A DNA stretch of 64,000 nucleotides from Clostridia bacterium (GTDB lineage: Bacteria; Bacillota; Clostridia; Lachnospirales; Lachnospiraceae). Positions 18,339-27,103 of the stretch are shown here, in pieces. Location: assembly GCA_910574255.1 (NCBI GenBank), contig CAJTAK010000007.1, positions 62,001-126,000 on the forward strand. Reading direction: 5' to 3'. The translations under genes and the position numbers were made by a program. The notes below the pieces were generated by a model. That model did no database searches, was not told the origin of the DNA, and was given only the letters and a program-made list of their open reading frames with translations. Position 1 is the first letter of the stretch. Each line of letters begins with the position of its first letter.

Positions 18339-18490
18339 AACTCCACTCCCTTCGTTTGTGAAAATGCACATAAAAAATTAAAAAATCAAACAATATATCC
18401 GTATAATTGTACAATGACCATTGCATGTTTGTCAAGGAATTTCCAAGTTTTTCCCGTAATTTTCTTTGAAACAGATATCTAACACATTCT

Positions 18491-18661
18491 TCATTCAATA
18501 ATCCCCATTCTTTTCAGCTCATGATAAATACCATCATTTTCCACACTTTCACAAACCTTATCCGCAATTCCTTTCAATTCCTCACAGGCATTTCCCACGG
18601 TAACTGCCGTGCCCGCACATGCAAGCATGGGGAGCTTTGCAAGTAAGCAATACTTACTCTT
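18491..18661 (-). pseudogene. C-terminal fragment of a Cof-type HAD hydrolase
   Basis: Minus-strand translation ending at the TGA at 18491 gives about 55 codons including GTAVTVGNACEELKGIAD and ENDGIYHELKRMGII, the typical C-terminal end of Cof-type HAD phosphatases. The upstream part is gone: a stop codon lies a few codons before 18661 and no start is present. It is a remnant of a deleted gene in the 18339-18883 gap. Confidence 0.7.
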
Positions 18662-18719
18662 TCATTTCCAACAGGAATTTGCATCTATTTTTTCAATCTG
18701 CTATTTTTCTGAACAAAAA

Positions 18720-18777
18720 GGCAGAACCAAATCAGCCATACAAATGCGGTGCTTGTAAAAGCTAATTCAGTCCTGCC
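18720..18777 (-). terminator. Rho-independent terminator after gdhA
   Basis: On the minus strand GGCAGGACTGAATTAGC pairs imperfectly with GCTGATTTGGTTCTGCC and is followed by TTTTTG. Two smaller stems (GGACGAAGTCC, GCCCTGAAAGGGC) lie between it and the gdhA stop. Confidence 0.7.
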
Positions 18778-18882
18778 TGAATGCCATTTATTCCGTGATC
18801 ATCTCTTTTAAAGTATACCCTACGAGTACACCGTAATTCATGCCCTTTCAGGGCTGGCGGACTTCGTCCGGTAAGGTATACC

Positions 18883-20274
<1,392 letters not shown>

Positions 20275-20280
20275 TCAAGC

Positions 20281-20357
20281 GCATGACATAGGCCACACGC
20301 TTATTTTTGACGCCTTTGTCATGCACTATTATATACTTGTCCGTACCGGAATTGCAA
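20281..20357 (-). promoter_or_regulatory. gdhA promoter and structured leader
   Basis: -35 TTGCAA (20352-20357), 18-base spacer, -10 TATAAT (20328-20333). The transcript would start close to GCATGACA, which pairs perfectly with TGTCATGC (20317-20324 with 20281-20288). Further down, AAGCGT and ACGC followed by TTTTTTT could form an alternative terminator-like stem. This looks like an attenuator or protein-binding leader; no known riboswitch class was recognised. Confidence 0.5.
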
Positions 20358-20383
20358 GTGTTTTTTTAGAAAATACAATTTTT

Positions 20384-21421
20384 TCATCGCCTTCCGCAAC
20401 ATTTCTTATACTTTTTGCCGCTGCCGCACGGACAGGGATCATTTGGATATATTTTCTTTTCTTTCACAACCGGAACCTGCTTGGGCAGTGTAAATTCATC
20501 AAAAAGTACATCTTCATGCATTCCCCGTTTTCCAATAGATTCCTCGAATTTGTCCAATTGCTGTTGATACCATTGACTTTCATCTTCTTTTCCAACATAG
20601 GCCGCCAATTGTTTTGCATGCATAAAGAGAGATATATTATCCCTATAACAGGAAATCCCCCATGTTGCTTTTCTTACCACTTCATATGCCTTCCCGGCAT
20701 CGCCGTTTTCAAAAAGCAGCCAACTTAAACTATTGATTCCATTTGCGTTTTGCGGATCCTCCGACAGCCATTTTTCATAATGCTCATATGCCTCTGCAAT
20801 CCTGCCTTCTCGAAAAAGAGATTCTCCAATACCACACTGAAAACAACTGTCATCCGCTTCCTGCCAGTCAAACATTTCCAATACTTTTTGACAAAATACA
20901 ATTCTTTCCTCATACTTCCCGGCACTGCTCAATTCCATCTCGTAATCCTGAAGCCATTCATCTATCGGATATGCAAAATCAAGTGCATCCATCAATCCAT
21001 AGAGAGTATCTGTTTCTATACTGTCTTCCATAATAGAGCAAAAAACATTCCATGCATCCTGCCAAAGTCGCAGACCTTTTGCTGCTTTTTGATTTTCAAA
21101 GCATTCATATCCCATTTGAATCAAATCATCCCATTTGTCCCATTCCGTTTCTATATGATGAATGTCTTCAAAATCAAGGCTCTGCTTTAACATCTCTTCA
21201 AGACTGTTCTTAAATTTTTTTTCATCAAAGGATTGTCCTTCCTTCAAAATATCATAGATTTCAGTCAGAACTACTGCTCCGATTTTATCCTTCGCTTCTG
21301 ACTTTGAATACCCGGCATTTAATAGTTTTTCATAAGTATCCCTTGTACATGGCGGATCATTTGCTTTCAGCTGATTGTCAACCACTTCCATTATTGTTCT
21401 TTTCAGCATTAAATTTGCCAT
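20384..21421 (-). CDS. SEC-C motif protein with TPR-like region
   Basis: 345 residues. The C-terminus ends in [19 protein letters not shown], a complete SEC-C zinc-binding motif. The middle (about 190-290) is helical with TPR-like pattern ([21 protein letters not shown], then [19 protein letters not shown]). SEC-C domains occur in SecA and in many proteins of unknown role. Ribosome binding site AAGGAG. Base composition is lower in GC than gdhA next door. Function unknown. Confidence 0.8.
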   Translation of the reverse strand: MANLMLKRTIMEVVDNQLKANDPPCTRDTYEKLLNAGYSKSEAKDKIGAVVLTEIYDILKEGQSFDEKKFKNSLEEMLKQSLDFEDIHHIETEWDKWDDLIQMGYECFENQKAAKGLRLWQDAWNVFCSIMEDSIETDTLYGLMDALDFAYPIDEWLQDYEMELSSAGKYEERIVFCQKVLEMFDWQEADDSCFQCGIGESLFREGRIAEAYEHYEKWLSEDPQNANGINSLSWLLFENGDAGKAYEVVRKATWGISCYRDNISLFMHAKQLAAYVGKEDESQWYQQQLDKFEESIGKRGMHEDVLFDEFTLPKQVPVVKEKKIYPNDPCPCGSGKKYKKCCGRR

Positions 21422-21513
21422 TGCTTTATCTCCTTGTATTTTTCAATATTTGTTTCATTGTATCAAAAACACTTAAAAGTTCCTATCAATTTTTTAGATT
21501 CTATTTTGCCATT

Positions 21514-22218
21514 TTATTTATTTTTTATTGGGACAGAAAACAATTTTATCCCCATTTTCCCTTTCTCCGGCTCTATCTCAATCCAATAGTCCCGAATCGT
21601 GCAGCCTCTGTGCCAATCCTGCAGAGAATAGATTTCCAAGGTTTTTAAGTCTACCATGCACAAAGGTACTGCTTCTTTCTTTTCGTTTTTCCATTTGTCG
21701 TATCTCAGGGATTCTCCGATCTTGTCCAAACACTCCTGGCACAGATTATTCTGAATGATTGTTGAATCTAAGCTGTAATCATCCGGCAATGTGATTTCGA
21801 TGGATGCCATTCCTCTTGCAGGATTGCCTTTTGAACAATAAGTAATCTCCCCGGTATTCCCGAAGGTAGTAGACAGACCCCTGTCCCTTGTATCCTCCGA
21901 GTCCGCTCCGCCATAGCCTTTCCCTTGAAACTCTAAAACATACCAGTCATTCAGAGAAATCACACCCACACCATCGGATGTTTCATATTGTTCTCTAAGG
22001 CTTTGGCTGCTGTAACCGCAAAGAAAGCATTCCCCTTTATTCTCCAGCTCTGACTCCATCTCATCAAAGGTAACCTCTTCCCTCCCCCTGCTGCAAATCC
22101 ACCAATCATGTAAATCTTCCTTAAAATATGCTGCCCCTATAAGGCTTACAAAAACTCCTATCACCCCCCAAAACACCCATACCCTAATTCGATAATAATG
22201 CGGTTCTCTCTTTTTCAT
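21514..22218 (-). CDS. Membrane-anchored protein of unknown function
   Basis: 234 residues. Positive N-terminus, one transmembrane helix (about 13-32), then a domain of about 200 residues outside the membrane. Two CxxC pairs (CFLCGY, CQECLD) may bind a metal. Ribosome binding site GGAGGGAG. I do not recognise the family. It ends about 90 bases before the SEC-C gene and may be cotranscribed with it. Confidence 0.65.
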   Translation of the reverse strand: MKKREPHYYRIRVWVFWGVIGVFVSLIGAAYFKEDLHDWWICSRGREEVTFDEMESELENKGECFLCGYSSQSLREQYETSDGVGVISLNDWYVLEFQGKGYGGADSEDTRDRGLSTTFGNTGEITYCSKGNPARGMASIEITLPDDYSLDSTIIQNNLCQECLDKIGESLRYDKWKNEKKEAVPLCMVDLKTLEIYSLQDWHRGCTIRDYWIEIEPEKGKMGIKLFSVPIKNK

Positions 22219-22255
22219 AACAATCTCCCTCCATCCTTTCTTATAAAAATAATTT

Positions 22256-22338
22256 GTACTTATTTCAAGTCCATTTTGAACATTTCACATACAGTTGTAC
22301 TTAAAATGTACTTATATTGGGAACTTATTTTGAACTTA
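22256..22338 (+). promoter_or_regulatory. Tandem heptamer operators before a ribbon-helix-helix gene
   Basis: GTACTTA at 22256, 22297 and 22308 and GAACTTA at 22321 and 22332. Two pairs are spaced by exactly 11 bases, one helical turn. They cover the promoter region of the small ribbon-helix-helix gene at 22360, suggesting autoregulation. Confidence 0.5.
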
Positions 22339-22359
22339 ATATAAGTATAAAGGAGTACT

Positions 22360-22521
22360 ATGGAAAGAGATAAACATTTGGGATTACGCATTGATTCAGA
22401 GACACACAAAAAGCTGAAAAGCCTTTCGGAATTTGAAGGACGCTCCATAAACGGGGAAATCCTCTATCTGATTCGTCAGGCCATCGCTCAGCATGAACAG
22501 AATCACGGTGTTCTAAATTAA
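22360..22521 (+). CDS. Small Arc/MetJ-type ribbon-helix-helix protein
   Basis: 53 residues starting at an ATG preceded by AAAGGAG. The sequence begins MERDKHLGLRIDSETHKKLK, a beta strand with alternating polar residues, followed by two helices with FEGRSINGEILYLIRQAI, which fits Arc-like ribbon-helix-helix DNA-binding proteins. No toxin gene is adjacent. Five repeated heptamers upstream are the likely binding sites. Confidence 0.7.
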   Translation: MERDKHLGLRIDSETHKKLKSLSEFEGRSINGEILYLIRQAIAQHEQNHGVLN

Positions 22522-22569
22522 CAAGGCTAAAGCTGCTAACATTCCAAATATTTGCCCATCATCAAAAGT

Positions 22570-22639
22570 GGACTAGTTCTGGTCCCATTATATCATTCGC
22601 CAAAGGTATGATAAAGGAAAATTGGACCGGTTTCGGTCC
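22570..22639 (+). promoter_or_regulatory. Two palindromic operators before an XRE regulator
   Basis: GGACTAGTTCTGGTCC (22570-22585) and GGACCGGTTTCGGTCC (22624-22639) share GGAC-N8-GTCC arms and lie 54 bases apart. The second is 20 bases before the XRE gene, so autorepression is likely. Confidence 0.55.
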
Positions 22640-22659
22640 TATTTTAAGAGGCAATTATT

Positions 22660-22893
22660 ATGGAACAAAAGATAAAGCAGGCAGGGATTGAGATCGGAAG
22701 CAATATCCGAAAGATACGCCTGGAAGCCGGCATCGGACAGACAGAGCTTGTACGCCTCTTACAGCTTGAAGGTATTAATATCACCAGGGAATCCTTGGTT
22801 AAAATCGAGCGAGGCATACAGCATATTTCCGGCTCACAGCTTCGTGCAATCCGCAATTGTCTGAATACCACTTATGATGAATTACTAAAATAA
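22660..22893 (+). CDS. XRE-family transcriptional regulator
   Basis: 77 residues, essentially one lambda-repressor-like helix-turn-helix: IRKIRLEAGIGQTELVRLLQ, then ESLVKIERGIQHIS and a C-terminal NTTYDELLK. No extra ligand or dimerisation domain is present. Two palindromes upstream match its expected operators, and a terminator-like stem follows. Target genes other than itself are unknown. Confidence 0.8.
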   Translation: MEQKIKQAGIEIGSNIRKIRLEAGIGQTELVRLLQLEGINITRESLVKIERGIQHISGSQLRAIRNCLNTTYDELLK

Positions 22894-22911
22894 GCAATGA
22901 TATCATGATAC

Positions 22912-22972
22912 AGGAAGGATTCAGCGCTTACAGTGCACTGTAAAATAGCGCTAAAATTACCTTCCTTATTTT
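22912..22972 (+). terminator. Terminator-like multi-stem after the XRE gene
   Basis: AGGAAGG and CCTTCCTT bracket AGCGCT/AGCGCT and the palindrome TACAGTGCACTGTA, followed by ATTTTTAAA. This would form a long hairpin ending transcription. Confidence 0.55.
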
Positions 22973-23039
22973 TAAACGCACAGAATAATAAAAAATTCTC
23001 ATTATCAGCTTTTTTAGACTTCCATATGACAGCGCTGTA

Positions 23040-23085
23040 AAGAGAGGATATTGCAAAACCAGCCCCTTTTGCAATATCCTCTCTT
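23040..23085. terminator. Strong hairpin, terminator
   Basis: AAGAGAGGATATTGCAAAA and its exact reverse complement surround an eight-base loop. T-rich sequence follows on the plus strand and an A-rich flank precedes it, so it could act in both directions between the XRE gene and the ATPase remnant. Confidence 0.7.
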
Positions 23086-23109
23086 ATTATTTCTATGAGT
23101 CTTTTCCAA

Positions 23110-23430
23110 CTATTTCAACAAATTTTTCATACTGTTAACCCCAATCATCGACGTAGAAGCATTGTGCACCATAGCCGATGTGGTGGGCTGTATCCTTCCG
23201 CTGACCCCAAGCAGAATCAGCCCGGAATTGATTCCAATAATCTGAACGTAATTCTTCCGGATTCTTTTCACCAGTCCGCTGCAGAAAGTGCCGGAGAATC
23301 ATTAATCCCATCCCCAACCATGATTACCTTCCTGCCTGCTTCTTTTTCTTTTCTCTCAAAATCCGCTTTATCCTCCGGCAGAACCTCCGAGTAATATTCA
23401 TCCACTCCAACCTTCGCAGAAATTCACTCG
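23110..23430 (-). pseudogene. Heavy-metal P-type ATPase, C-terminal remnant
   Basis: Minus-strand translation shows AKVGVDEYYSEVLPEDKADF and KVIMVGDGINDSPALSAAD (the hinge motif), then in a different frame LVKRIRKNYVQIIGINSGL and QPTTSAMVHNASTSMIG, ending MKNLLK at the TAG at 23110. About 27 residues that normally follow the hinge motif are missing at the frame switch, so an internal deletion has destroyed the gene. The first two thirds of the enzyme are also absent. The intact protein would export zinc, cadmium or copper. Confidence 0.85.
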
Positions 23431-23439
23431 CCCCGGTCA

Positions 23440-23605
23440 TAGCCGAGGAACCGTTTGAATGGAACCGGCCTTTCCAATATCAAAGCTGTAACAGAGAAAT
23501 ATCACGGTGTGATGCTGACAGAGAAAATTGAACGGCGGTTCTCTTTGAACGTGTTGCTGAACATTTCAATACATCCAGAGAGCACTTCAATACAAAGGCC
23601 TTGAA
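23440..23605 (+). pseudogene. GHKL histidine kinase, C-terminal remnant
   Basis: Plus-strand translation reads NRLNGTGLSNIKAVTEKYHG and then RFSLNVLLNIS, the G2 box and last strand of a GHKL (AgrC/ComD-type) sensor kinase ATPase domain. Nothing upstream belongs to a kinase; the fragment abuts the P-type ATPase remnant tail to tail. GHKL kinases normally partner LytTR regulators, and an orphan LytTR regulator lies at 27.4-28.1 kb. Confidence 0.65.
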
Positions 23606-23675
23606 ATTCTTTTTTTGCGGGGTAAACTGATAATAGCATAACAGTTACCTATCTTGTGGATTGGAGGAATATATT

Positions 23676-24191
23676 GTGCAGTCTATTTCTGGAATAAATT
23701 CTGGCGCAGCGCAACCGTCTGTGCCGATTGCTGGTGTGGATGAACCGAAAAAAGTCCAGCAACCCGAAGATGAAACCCAATTGCGCCACCAAAAACCTGT
23801 GATGGATGAATATGTTCCGGAGGAAAAACCGGAACCATCAGGGCGTTATTGGCTGCGCAAAGACGAGGGCGGCAAGCCTAAAATCTATTTTGATGACCCG
23901 GAGTTGGCAGAGGATGCCCTAGATGCCTCTGATCGGGACAAAAAAGAAGGGCCGGAAAAAAGCGGCTCTGACAAAAATGGGCAAAGCTGCACCTGCAATA
24001 CCGATAAGGTTGACCGTGAGATTGAAAAACTAAAAAAGCAGAAACAAGAGCTGGAGCAGCAAATCAACATGGAAACAGAGGAAAGCAAAATAGAGGATTT
24101 GAAAGCAAAATTGACACAGATAGAAAAAGAATTGAGCCAAAAAGACAACGACACATATAGGCGTCAGCACGCTACATATACATACTCCTAA
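23676..24191 (+). CDS. Hypothetical protein with C-terminal coiled coil
   Basis: 171 residues from a GTG at 23676, which has GGAGG eight bases upstream (a TTG at 23661 is less likely). The N-terminal half is Pro/Glu-rich and disordered, with a short ordered motif SGRYWLRKDEGGKPKIYFDD. Residues from about 110 form a heptad-rich Lys/Glu/Gln coiled coil. A CTC motif precedes the coil. Not recognised. Confidence 0.55.
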   Translation: MQSISGINSGAAQPSVPIAGVDEPKKVQQPEDETQLRHQKPVMDEYVPEEKPEPSGRYWLRKDEGGKPKIYFDDPELAEDALDASDRDKKEGPEKSGSDKNGQSCTCNTDKVDREIEKLKKQKQELEQQINMETEESKIEDLKAKLTQIEKELSQKDNDTYRRQHATYTYS

Positions 24192-24220
24192 TGTCTGCCG
24201 CACGACGGCAAAAGAAAAAA

Positions 24221-24255
24221 GCCCCCGTTCAGACCCCCAAAAATCTGAACGGAGG
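24221..24255 (+). promoter_or_regulatory. Stem that covers the ribosome binding site of the sigma gene
   Basis: CCCCCGTTCAGA (24222-24233) pairs with TCTGAACGGAGG (24244-24255), which includes the GGAGG Shine-Dalgarno. A second purine stretch (GGAAAGGA) follows before the ATG at 24264, so masking would be partial. Confidence 0.4.
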
Positions 24256-24263
24256 AAAGGACG

Positions 24264-24629
24264 ATGGAAATTACCATCAACTACTATGGGCAGGCTGTGT
24301 CCGTGTCGGTGGAGGTCTATGAATATCTCTCCCAGGCCGACCACACGGCGGAGAACCTTGCCCACGAACAGCTTCGGCATTGGGACGAATGGGAATTTGA
24401 CGAGTACATAATCGCTACGGAGGGCCGCTTGCCCTATTGCGCTACCCCGGAAAAACTGATTTGCCAGCGGGAAACGCTGGATGAAATTCTGGCGGTGCTT
24501 GCCCTCTGCACCGGTACCCAGCGGGAGCGGTTTTTGCTCTATGCCCTGGATGGTCTTTCTTTTTCGGAGATTTCTGAAATAGGCCCATACGATAGGCCCC
24601 CTAAGCGGCTACCAGGTGAGGGGCGTTAG
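24264..24629 (+). pseudogene. Conjugative-element sigma-70-like factor, truncated
   Basis: 121 residues. MEITINYYGQAVSVSVEVYE and HWDEWEFDEYIIATEG match the small sigma-70 family proteins of Tn916/Tn1549-like conjugative elements. The region-4 helix begins (RERFLLYALDGLSFSEISEI) but the DNA-recognition helix is replaced by an unrelated 15-residue tail (GPYDRPPKRLPGEGR). It therefore cannot bind -35 DNA normally. It marks an eroded integrative element; codon use is more GC-rich than the flanks. Confidence 0.7.
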
Positions 24630-24640
24630 CTCCATTACCT

Positions 24641-24674
24641 GGAGGGACAAGCAGTTTTGGCTGCTTGTCCCTCC
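24641..24674 (+). terminator. 14-bp perfect hairpin
   Basis: GGAGGGACAAGCAG and CTGCTTGTCCCTCC surround TTTTGG. It lies 12 bases after the truncated sigma gene. No long T run follows, so termination is possible but not certain. Confidence 0.5.
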
Positions 24675-24694
24675 TGCCATTGTAGGAGATCAAA

Positions 24695-24736
24695 ATGAAA
24701 GTAACCTACGGCTCCATTACCATACTTTTTAGATAA
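24695..24736 (+). pseudogene. 5' remnant of a small conjugative-element gene
   Basis: ATG with GTAGGAG upstream, encoding MKVTYGSITILFR and then a stop. The good ribosome binding site with only 13 codons suggests the start of a gene whose body was lost. The 24740-24858 stretch holds nothing recognisable. Confidence 0.35.
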
Positions 24737-24858
24737 ATTTCCAAAATCTTTAGAAAGATTTTCTCTCCAAACTTCATTAACGATGGCTCAACGCTATAAT
24801 CTACCATCCACGTCGGAATAAATATCTATCTCCTGCATCCTCACTATTACAAATTTCT

Positions 24859-24957
24859 TAATTGACATGTGTGTCTGTCTGCTCTCCCGGTTGATCTCCT
24901 GCAACAAATTCATAATATCTGCCCCGGTACGGCTGTCAAGGTTTCCCGTCGGCGCTA
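24859..24957 (-). pseudogene. ABC transporter ATPase fragment
   Basis: Minus-strand translation includes PTGNLDSRTGADIMNLLQEI, the segment directly after Walker B of MacB/LolD-type ATPases. The Walker A, signature and H-loop regions are absent. It is a leftover of one more antimicrobial-peptide transporter in this region. Confidence 0.7.
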
Positions 24958-25044
24958 TATAGTTAGTAACAGTATGTGACCGAAACGGACACACCAGAAA
25001 AACAAGGCGGCTGCCTGCCTTTTTCAGCCTGCAACCGCCTATTC

Positions 25045-25254
25045 TTACCAGCTTATTTCACTGTCTTTTACATATTCTCCACTGTCTACCCTCTGCTCTG
25101 CCGCTTCCAGCCGCTTCCGCTCTTCTGGTGTCAGTTTTGTAAAATCCGGGTCCCAGGCAAGCACCAGCCGCTTGATAAACTGGCTTGCAAATTCCTGTTC
25201 GCTCTCCGGCAGCATTTCCAGCATTTTAACTGATTCCTGTACTACCTGTGTCAT
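25045..25254 (-). CDS. Antitoxin-like protein of a RelE-type pair
   Basis: 69 residues from the ATG at 25254, which has GGAGG eight bases upstream. Acidic and helical (QESVKMLEMLPESEQEFASQ), ending in RLEAAEQRVDSGEYVKDSE, like small antitoxins that follow RelE/ParE toxins. It is downstream of the toxin, the reverse of the usual RelBE order but common for HigBA-like pairs. It appears intact while the toxin frame is broken. Confidence 0.65.
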   Translation of the reverse strand: MTQVVQESVKMLEMLPESEQEFASQFIKRLVLAWDPDFTKLTPEERKRLEAAEQRVDSGEYVKDSEISW

Positions 25255-25538
25255 GCTCTCAACCTCCATTCTATTTGTAAATATCTCCACGGCTCCCGAT
25301 CTCCATAACAATCAGTATTTCCACTTCTCCATCTTGTATACCGATAGATCACACGGTACTTTCCAACCCTTAAACGGTGTCTGCCGTCTTTATAACCCTG
25401 CATAGGTTTTATATCACCTTTGGGCGGCTTCTGTGTCAGTCCCTTGATTGCGTCCCTTATGGAATCCCTTAGTTTCTGCGGAAGCCCCTGCAAATACTTG
25501 ACTGCCGCTTTATCATACCTGATTTCCATATGCGCCAT
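25251..25538 (-). pseudogene. RelE/ParE-family toxin with a C-terminal frameshift
   Basis: Start taken at the ATG at 25538 (25529 is an alternative). The first part is a normal RelE fold: YDKAAVKYLQGLPQKLRDSI, then GRHRLRVGKYRVIYR. After that the frame yields Trp/Arg-rich nonsense. Shifting by one base around 25338-25341 restores IQDGEVEILIVMEIGSRGDI and a TAG at about 25266, upstream of the antitoxin's own ribosome binding site. One inserted base thus removes the C-terminal catalytic strand and creates the four-base overlap with the antitoxin. Sequencing error cannot be excluded. Confidence 0.75.
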
Positions 25539-25567
25539 TACCTCCTTTTCCTTTGATAATTCTATCA

Positions 25568-25585
25568 TATACTTACGGAAGTATA
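25568..25585. promoter_or_regulatory. 18-bp operator upstream of the RelE pair
   Basis: TATACTTACGGAAGTATA, arms TATACTT/AAGTATA. Identical in type to the sites at 25903-25920, 25930-25947 and 25972-25989, so the three transcription units appear co-regulated. Confidence 0.6.
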
Positions 25586-25609
25586 AAGTCAAGCATTTTT
25601 TATTCCTGA

Positions 25610-25855
25610 TTATTCCAGAATCAAATCTTCCCCTGTATCCCTTTTATACTTTTCTTTTATAGCCGTTACCACATAGTCATTACGGGAACTATACCCCTGT
25701 TCTTTCACGATCTCTTCCAGGCGTGCTTTCATTCCTTTAGGAAGCGTCATTTCAGCCCTATCATAATTTTTATCCCTATGCCTATTTTTTGCCGCCGTTG
25801 CTGCGGGTCCCCTGGGTATCGTCCACTTTTTTCCCTCTGTCTGCTGCTCTGCCAT
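25610..25855 (-). CDS. Ribbon-helix-helix DNA-binding protein
   Basis: 81 residues from the ATG at 25855 (AGGAGG nine bases upstream). A basic N-terminal arm is followed by RAEMTLPKGMKARLEEIVKE and GYSSRNDYVVTAIKEKYKR, the strand and two helices of a CopG-like fold. It lies between copies of an 18-bp palindrome also found before the RelE pair and before the divergent gene at 26029; it is the best candidate for the protein that binds them. Confidence 0.7.
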   Translation of the reverse strand: MAEQQTEGKKWTIPRGPAATAAKNRHRDKNYDRAEMTLPKGMKARLEEIVKEQGYSSRNDYVVTAIKEKYKRDTGEDLILE

Positions 25856-25902
25856 CTGCTTTCCCTCCTTGTGCTTTGTATACACCATTATACCATATCC
25901 TT

Positions 25903-25989
25903 TCCATCTACGGAAGTATACAAAATCCACAATCTTACGGAAGTATATTTGTCTATTCTGCCTATTGAATTTATACTTCCGTAAGTATA
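25903..25989. promoter_or_regulatory. Three operators in a divergent promoter region
   Basis: Two imperfect copies (25903-25920 and 25930-25947, conserved CTTACGGAAGTATA core) face the ribbon-helix-helix gene. A perfect one (25972-25989, TATACTTCCGTAAGTATA) faces the gene at 26029. The same motif occurs at 25568. Confidence 0.6.
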
Positions 25990-26028
25990 TAATAGTATCA
26001 TCAAATGAAACAAACGGAGGTAATCAAA

Positions 26029-26403
26029 ATGAAAGTTGCAGATACAATTCTTGAACAGTTGGGCGGAAACAAATTCCTGGCAATGACCGGGGCAAAAAAT
26101 CTCCTTGCGGACGGCAATACGCTGCGCATGACGCTCCCCAAAAACTACAGCAGGGCGAACCGCTTATGGATAACCCTGAATGGTGATGATACTTACACAA
26201 TGGACTTTTTCAGGTTCACGGCAGGCCGGTTGAACCGCCGCACTTACCAGTTTACGGCAGACAAGAAAGAATCCGTGAAAGTTGTGAAAGGCGTTTACTG
26301 TGATATGCTCCAGGAAATATTCACCGCAACTACCGGAATGAACACTAGTAGTCCGTACCGGAAATATGCACAAGGATTTCCGATACGGACTACTAGATTA
26401 TAA
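26029..26403 (+). CDS. Conserved hypothetical protein, C-terminus altered
   Basis: 124 residues from the ATG at 26029 (GGAGG eight bases upstream). KVADTILEQLGGNKFLAMTG and LPKNYSRANRLWITLNGDD resemble small proteins common in conjugative elements of gut Clostridia; the role is unknown. The last 20 residues are encoded by a 52-bp palindrome (26345-26396) and look unrelated to the family, so the natural end was probably lost. An 18-bp operator controls its promoter. Confidence 0.6.
   Translation: MKVADTILEQLGGNKFLAMTGAKNLLADGNTLRMTLPKNYSRANRLWITLNGDDTYTMDFFRFTAGRLNRRTYQFTADKKESVKVVKGVYCDMLQEIFTATTGMNTSSPYRKYAQGFPIRTTRL
26345..26396. repeat. Palindrome with 21-bp arms at a deletion boundary
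   Basis: CTAGTAGTCCGTACCGGAAAT (26345-26365) and its reverse complement with one mismatch (26376-26396) around a 10-base loop. It lies at the junction between the 26029 gene and the truncated ABC gene. It may be a recombination site, a miniature element or a bidirectional terminator. Confidence 0.6.
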
Positions 26404-27045
26404 CAGACAAAAAGCCCCGTATGCAGCAGTTCCGCACACGGGGGTAATCATCAGGATTGCCTGCCTGTACTTGGCCGACATGGATTTTAAGAGGGTGATG
26501 ACCTCCTGGCTGTTCTTGGAATCCAGGTTCCCAGTAGGCTCATCCACCATGATGATGGCAGGGCGGGCCGCCAGCGCCCTTCCGATTGCAACCCTCTGTT
26601 GCTGTCCTCCGGAAAGCTGGCTGGGCAGGTGCTTCCTGCACTCCTTTAATCCCAGGATCTCCAGCAACTCCTCCACATACTTCTGGTCCGGCTTCTGGTA
26701 ATCCAAAAGCAAGGGGAATGTAATGTTCTGCTCTACATTCAGCTCCGGGATCAAGTTAAAGGACTGGAAGATAAACCCGATATTCTGGCGGCGGAACACC
26801 GTAAGCTTCTTTTCGGGCATGGAAAAAATGTCCTTCCCGTCAATCAGCACTTTCCCGGAGGTCGGGTTATCCAACGCTCCCACCACATTTAAAAGCGTAC
26901 TTTTTCCGGAACCGGATTCGCCTACGATTGCGATAAATTCCCCTTTGCCCACGGAGAAGGAAACATGGTCAAGCGCCCGGACTTCCGCTTCCCCTTTTCC
27001 ATAGGTCTTGCATAGATTTTGTACTTCAAGAATATTCATATTCAT
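26398..27045 (-). pseudogene. MacB/BceA-type ABC ATPase lacking its C-terminus
   Basis: About 215 residues from the ATG at 27045. Walker A GESGSGKSTL, Q-loop, signature LSGGQQQRVAIGRA and Walker B IIMVDEPTGNLD are intact. The H-loop, normally MITHD, reads MITPVCGTAAYG because the reading frame runs straight into a terminator hairpin (26414-26444). The missing histidine and last 20 or so residues should abolish ATP hydrolysis. Cognate permeases are absent downstream, consistent with a deletion. Confidence 0.75.
26414..26444 (-). terminator. Terminator fused to the truncated ABC gene
   Basis: On the minus strand CCCCGTGTGC pairs with GCATACGGGG, followed by CTTTTTGTC. Its upstream arm lies inside the ABC reading frame, which shows that the end of that gene was deleted up to the terminator. 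Confidence 0.7.
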
Positions 27046-27103
27046 TACCTGCCTTTCGGGCATTATCATACCCGATGGGTCTTACTTTCACATGAATTTC
27101 ATC

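Noticed and set aside
18820..18880. Small stems GGACGAAGTCC and GCCCTGAAAGGGC after gdhA
   Set aside because: Each is short and no T run follows; the longer hairpin at 18720-18777 is the better terminator.
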